From the NCBI RefSeq assembly GCF_013141425.1, contig NZ_JABFRA010000042.1:1-46102 (forward strand): DNA of 46,102 nucleotides, read 5' to 3'. Position numbers and translations under genes: made by a program. How positions within the stretch are numbered: the stretch's first letter is position 1; every line of letters begins with the position of its first letter. This DNA is from Methylotenera sp. (GTDB lineage Bacteria > Pseudomonadota > Gammaproteobacteria > Burkholderiales > Methylophilaceae). Below, piece by piece: positions 43,897-46,102 of the stretch. The notes under the pieces are model-generated. The model ran no database searches. It saw nothing but the letters and a program-made list of their open reading frames with translations, and had not been told where the DNA came from.

Positions 43897-44074
43897 TTTT
43901 ATTTCTCCGTAAGATAAGTAAATTAAGTTAAGTTAAGTTAATTAAGATGCAATTAGTAAATCTAAACACGGTAATAAATCATTATTCAACAAATTTGAAT
44001 TAATGCTAAATCATAGCTTATAAAGTAACCATTATACAAATAGCAGTAATTTATAATGCTATAACAAAATCATC
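43897..44074. other. AT-rich upstream region of the HhH gene
   Basis: 178 bp between pyrF and the HhH gene, both on the minus strand. It contains a TTAAG tandem run (43923-43946, three perfect copies then degenerate). It presumably holds the HhH promoter. No gene or terminator was recognised. Confidence 0.4.
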
Positions 44075-44782
44075 TTATGTTTTTGCAGAAATACATTCGT
44101 TATAGATGGCTTCTAATGCTTTTTGTGGATTCTCGGCTTGAGTAATTGGCCGACCTATTACTAAATAACTCGATCCATTTTTAAGTGCATCCGCTGGCGT
44201 GACAACGCGTGACTGATCGTCTTGGTTGACATTTGCAGGGCGTATACCGGGAGTTACTAAGCAGAAATCATCACCGAACTGTAAACGCAACATATTTGCT
44301 TCAAGCGCAGAGCAAACTACGCCATCTAAACCTGCCAGTTTCGTTAATTTGGCAAGATTGAGTACATGCGTCGTTAACTCTGTTTGAATGCCAATTTGAT
44401 TTAGGCTATGTTGATTCATGCTGGTTAGAACGGTGACCGCAATGAGTAGTGGTTTGGAATTGGTATTTTGAATGGCTTGCTGTGCAGCCTGCATCATTTC
44501 TAAGCCGCCGCTCGCATGAACGTTTAGCATCCAAACACCTAGATTGCTGGCCGCCGAACAAGCTTTTGCGACAGTATTAGGAATGTCATGGAATTTTAAA
44601 TCTAAAAAAACACCAAAATTGGCATGAGTCAACTGCTCAACAAACTTCGGACCTGTGCTGGTAAAGAGTTCTTTACCAACTTTCACTCGACAGAGTGATG
44701 GATCAAGTTGATTGACTAAGTTGAGTGCGCTTGCTGCGTCTTGATAATCTAGTGCAACAATAATTTTTTGGTCGTTTTTCAT
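44075..44782 (-). CDS. pyrF: Orotidine 5'-phosphate decarboxylase
   Basis: 235 residues, subfamily 1. A TIM barrel that decarboxylates OMP to UMP, the last step of pyrimidine synthesis. VALDYQ opens the barrel, Lys34 lies in VKVG, and the catalytic DxKxxD is Asp61, Lys63 and Asp66 in [12 protein letters not shown]. The phosphate-binding end reads VTPGIRP and YLVIGRPIT. It lies 15 bp after lapB, the same lapB-pyrF pairing as in E. coli, so the two are probably co-transcribed. Confidence 0.98.
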   Translation of the reverse strand: MKNDQKIIVALDYQDAASALNLVNQLDPSLCRVKVGKELFTSTGPKFVEQLTHANFGVFLDLKFHDIPNTVAKACSAASNLGVWMLNVHASGGLEMMQAAQQAIQNTNSKPLLIAVTVLTSMNQHSLNQIGIQTELTTHVLNLAKLTKLAGLDGVVCSALEANMLRLQFGDDFCLVTPGIRPANVNQDDQSRVVTPADALKNGSSYLVIGRPITQAENPQKALEAIYNECISAKT

Positions 44783-44797
44783 GGTGATTAATTTTTA

Positions 44798-45994
44798 TTA
44801 GATTGCACTGGGTTCGGCAGGTAACGCTTCCCACGCGTTGCAAGCCGGACATTGCCAATGGTGGTATTTGGCTTTAAAACCGCATTGTTCGCAGTGGTAG
44901 GCTGTTTTATTGCCAATGGCATGCCGAACAGTTTGTTGCATTAATTGAAGGTCGTTAAATTGAATGTCTTTAAAAGTAGTATTTTCTGCTTGGTCAGTTT
45001 GTTGCTTAATTGCAATCGTTCTGGCCTGCAAAAGTTGATCTAAAACACTTAAACTAGGCATTTTAATAAGCTCAGTACGCGCTAATATGGCTGCACTTTC
45101 AGGCCCATTTTCTGCTAATGTAGCTTCATAAAGTACATTAATCAGTGTGGGTAATTTATAATTTTGCAAATAGGACTGCAGAAGTGCTAAACCTTCTGCT
45201 GTTTGTTTAATTGCGCGAAAGCTAGCAAGCAATTTAGGTGCAATTAAGCCTAAATATTCGGGTTGTTGAAATTCGATTCTGCGCCAAGTTGAAATAGCTT
45301 CTTTATGGGCATCGGCTTCGGCTTCCATATCACCCAAAAGCACGTTTGCGCGCACACAATTTTTATTTGCATTTAGCGCCTGATCCAGTTCGAATCTGGC
45401 GGTATGTGTGTCATTGGCAAGTTTTGATTTGATCGCCATTTCGCAATAGTAATGTGAAATTTCAATACGAAATGGTACGCCTGAGAGTCTTTCCAACTCC
45501 GTTGCAGCTTTAATTGCCCGTTCCCATTCGCGTTCACGCACGTAGATTTCAAGCAGCGCACGCAAGGCAGGTTGGCGATACCGATCATCATTGAGTGACT
45601 CAAAGAGTTCCTCTGCGCGGTCAAGCAGCCCCGCTTTTAGGTAATCTTGTGCAAGTTCAGCGGTAACCGCTAATTTTTGTTGCGGTTCGAGTTCCTTTTT
45701 TTCGAGTAAATTCAGGTGTAAGTGAATGGCTCGGTCAACTTCGCCACGTTTTCTAAATAAACTGCCTAATGCAAAATGTAATTCGAGTGAGTCGGTATTT
45801 GCTTGTACCGCCTCGGTAAAGGCTTCAATAGCTTTGTCCTGTTGATTGGTAATCAGGAAATTTAAGCCTTTAAAATAGGCTGCAGGTAATGCGGTGGATT
45901 CCGCTAACAATTGCTTAAGGTCAACTCTAGCTGCCAGCCAGCCAAGGCTGAAAAATAGCGGTAGTGCTAATAACCACCAAAATTCAAATTCCAT
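44798..45994 (-). CDS. lapB: Lipopolysaccharide assembly protein LapB (YciM)
   Basis: 398 residues (E. coli 389). An N-terminal membrane anchor (about 5-21, FWWLLALPLFFSLGWLAARVD) is followed by tandem TPR helices (about 38-350) and a C-terminal rubredoxin-like zinc knuckle with two CxxC pairs (HCEQCGF and QCPACNAWE). LapB controls LPS synthesis by directing FtsH to degrade LpxC. lapA normally sits directly upstream; the 108 bp left before the window end contain no recognisable part of it, so its presence cannot be judged here. Confidence 0.95.
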   Translation of the reverse strand: MEFEFWWLLALPLFFSLGWLAARVDLKQLLAESTALPAAYFKGLNFLITNQQDKAIEAFTEAVQANTDSLELHFALGSLFRKRGEVDRAIHLHLNLLEKKELEPQQKLAVTAELAQDYLKAGLLDRAEELFESLNDDRYRQPALRALLEIYVREREWERAIKAATELERLSGVPFRIEISHYYCEMAIKSKLANDTHTARFELDQALNANKNCVRANVLLGDMEAEADAHKEAISTWRRIEFQQPEYLGLIAPKLLASFRAIKQTAEGLALLQSYLQNYKLPTLINVLYEATLAENGPESAAILARTELIKMPSLSVLDQLLQARTIAIKQQTDQAENTTFKDIQFNDLQLMQQTVRHAIGNKTAYHCEQCGFKAKYHHWQCPACNAWEALPAEPSAI

Positions 45995-46102
45995 GTAGAT
46001 TCACTTTATTGATATTTTATTGTGGAAAATATTTAATGGAGACATGCTTGATTAGGTATTAAAGACATGATGTATTCCACAACTGTAATTTTAGCTTAAA
46101 TT

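Overview
The window looks like ordinary chromosome from a betaproteobacterium, most likely of the Methylophilaceae (Methylotenera or Methylophilus type). This is an inference from moderate to low GC, the protein sequences, the dnaE-accA-tilS order, a PilGHIJ-ChpA chemosensory cluster and a formate-using PurT. No methylotrophy marker gene lies in the window, so the family placement is moderate confidence. No phage, insertion sequence, tRNA, rRNA or CRISPR array was recognised, and coding density is high.

Layout. 1-4.5 kb: the 3' part of hrpA (RNA helicase) and a TonB-like membrane protein. 4.7-8.3 kb: a fused acyl-CoA synthetase (ADP-forming)/GNAT acetyltransferase followed 8 bp later by a class II histone-deacetylase-family enzyme, a plausible acylation/deacylation pair. 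8.3-10.8 kb (minus): a ferric-reductase-like flavocytochrome and a CobW-family GTPase. 10.9-14.2 kb: an overlapping run of an RNase II-like exonuclease, a spermidine-synthase-like protein and a DUF1287 protein. 14.2-16.3 kb: a THUMP RNA methyltransferase and a MazG-like pyrophosphohydrolase, convergent with tpx across a strong bidirectional terminator. 16.5-26.4 kb: a FIST-domain sensor divergent from pilG-pilH-pilI-pilJ-chpA, the twitching-motility chemosensory system, without pilK or chpB. 27.0-32.9 kb: dnaE, accA, tilS. 32.9-36.8 kb: tesA divergent from an ABC exporter pair (YbbA/YbbP type). 36.9-40.3 kb: purT, a group II truncated haemoglobin, then minus-strand apbC and a peroxiredoxin. 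40.5-43.2 kb: metG and a secreted glycine-zipper protein. 43.3-46.0 kb (minus): a secreted helix-hairpin-helix protein with an 11-residue-repeat Lys/Ala tail, pyrF and lapB.

The strongest unusual signals are: (1) a palindromic repeat of about 91 bp inserted in frame inside hrpA and translated; (2) the synthetase-acetyltransferase/deacetylase pair, whose synthetase half keeps the phospho-histidine that Salmonella Pat lacks; (3) a FIST sensor divergent from a Pil-Chp cluster that lacks its adaptation enzymes; (4) a 21-bp-period operator-like tandem repeat between the CobW gene and the RNase gene; (5) a long-range inverted repeat that overlaps the dnaE start codon; (6) the 33-bp-period tail of the helix-hairpin-helix protein. 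No wholly new multi-gene system can be claimed from sequence alone.
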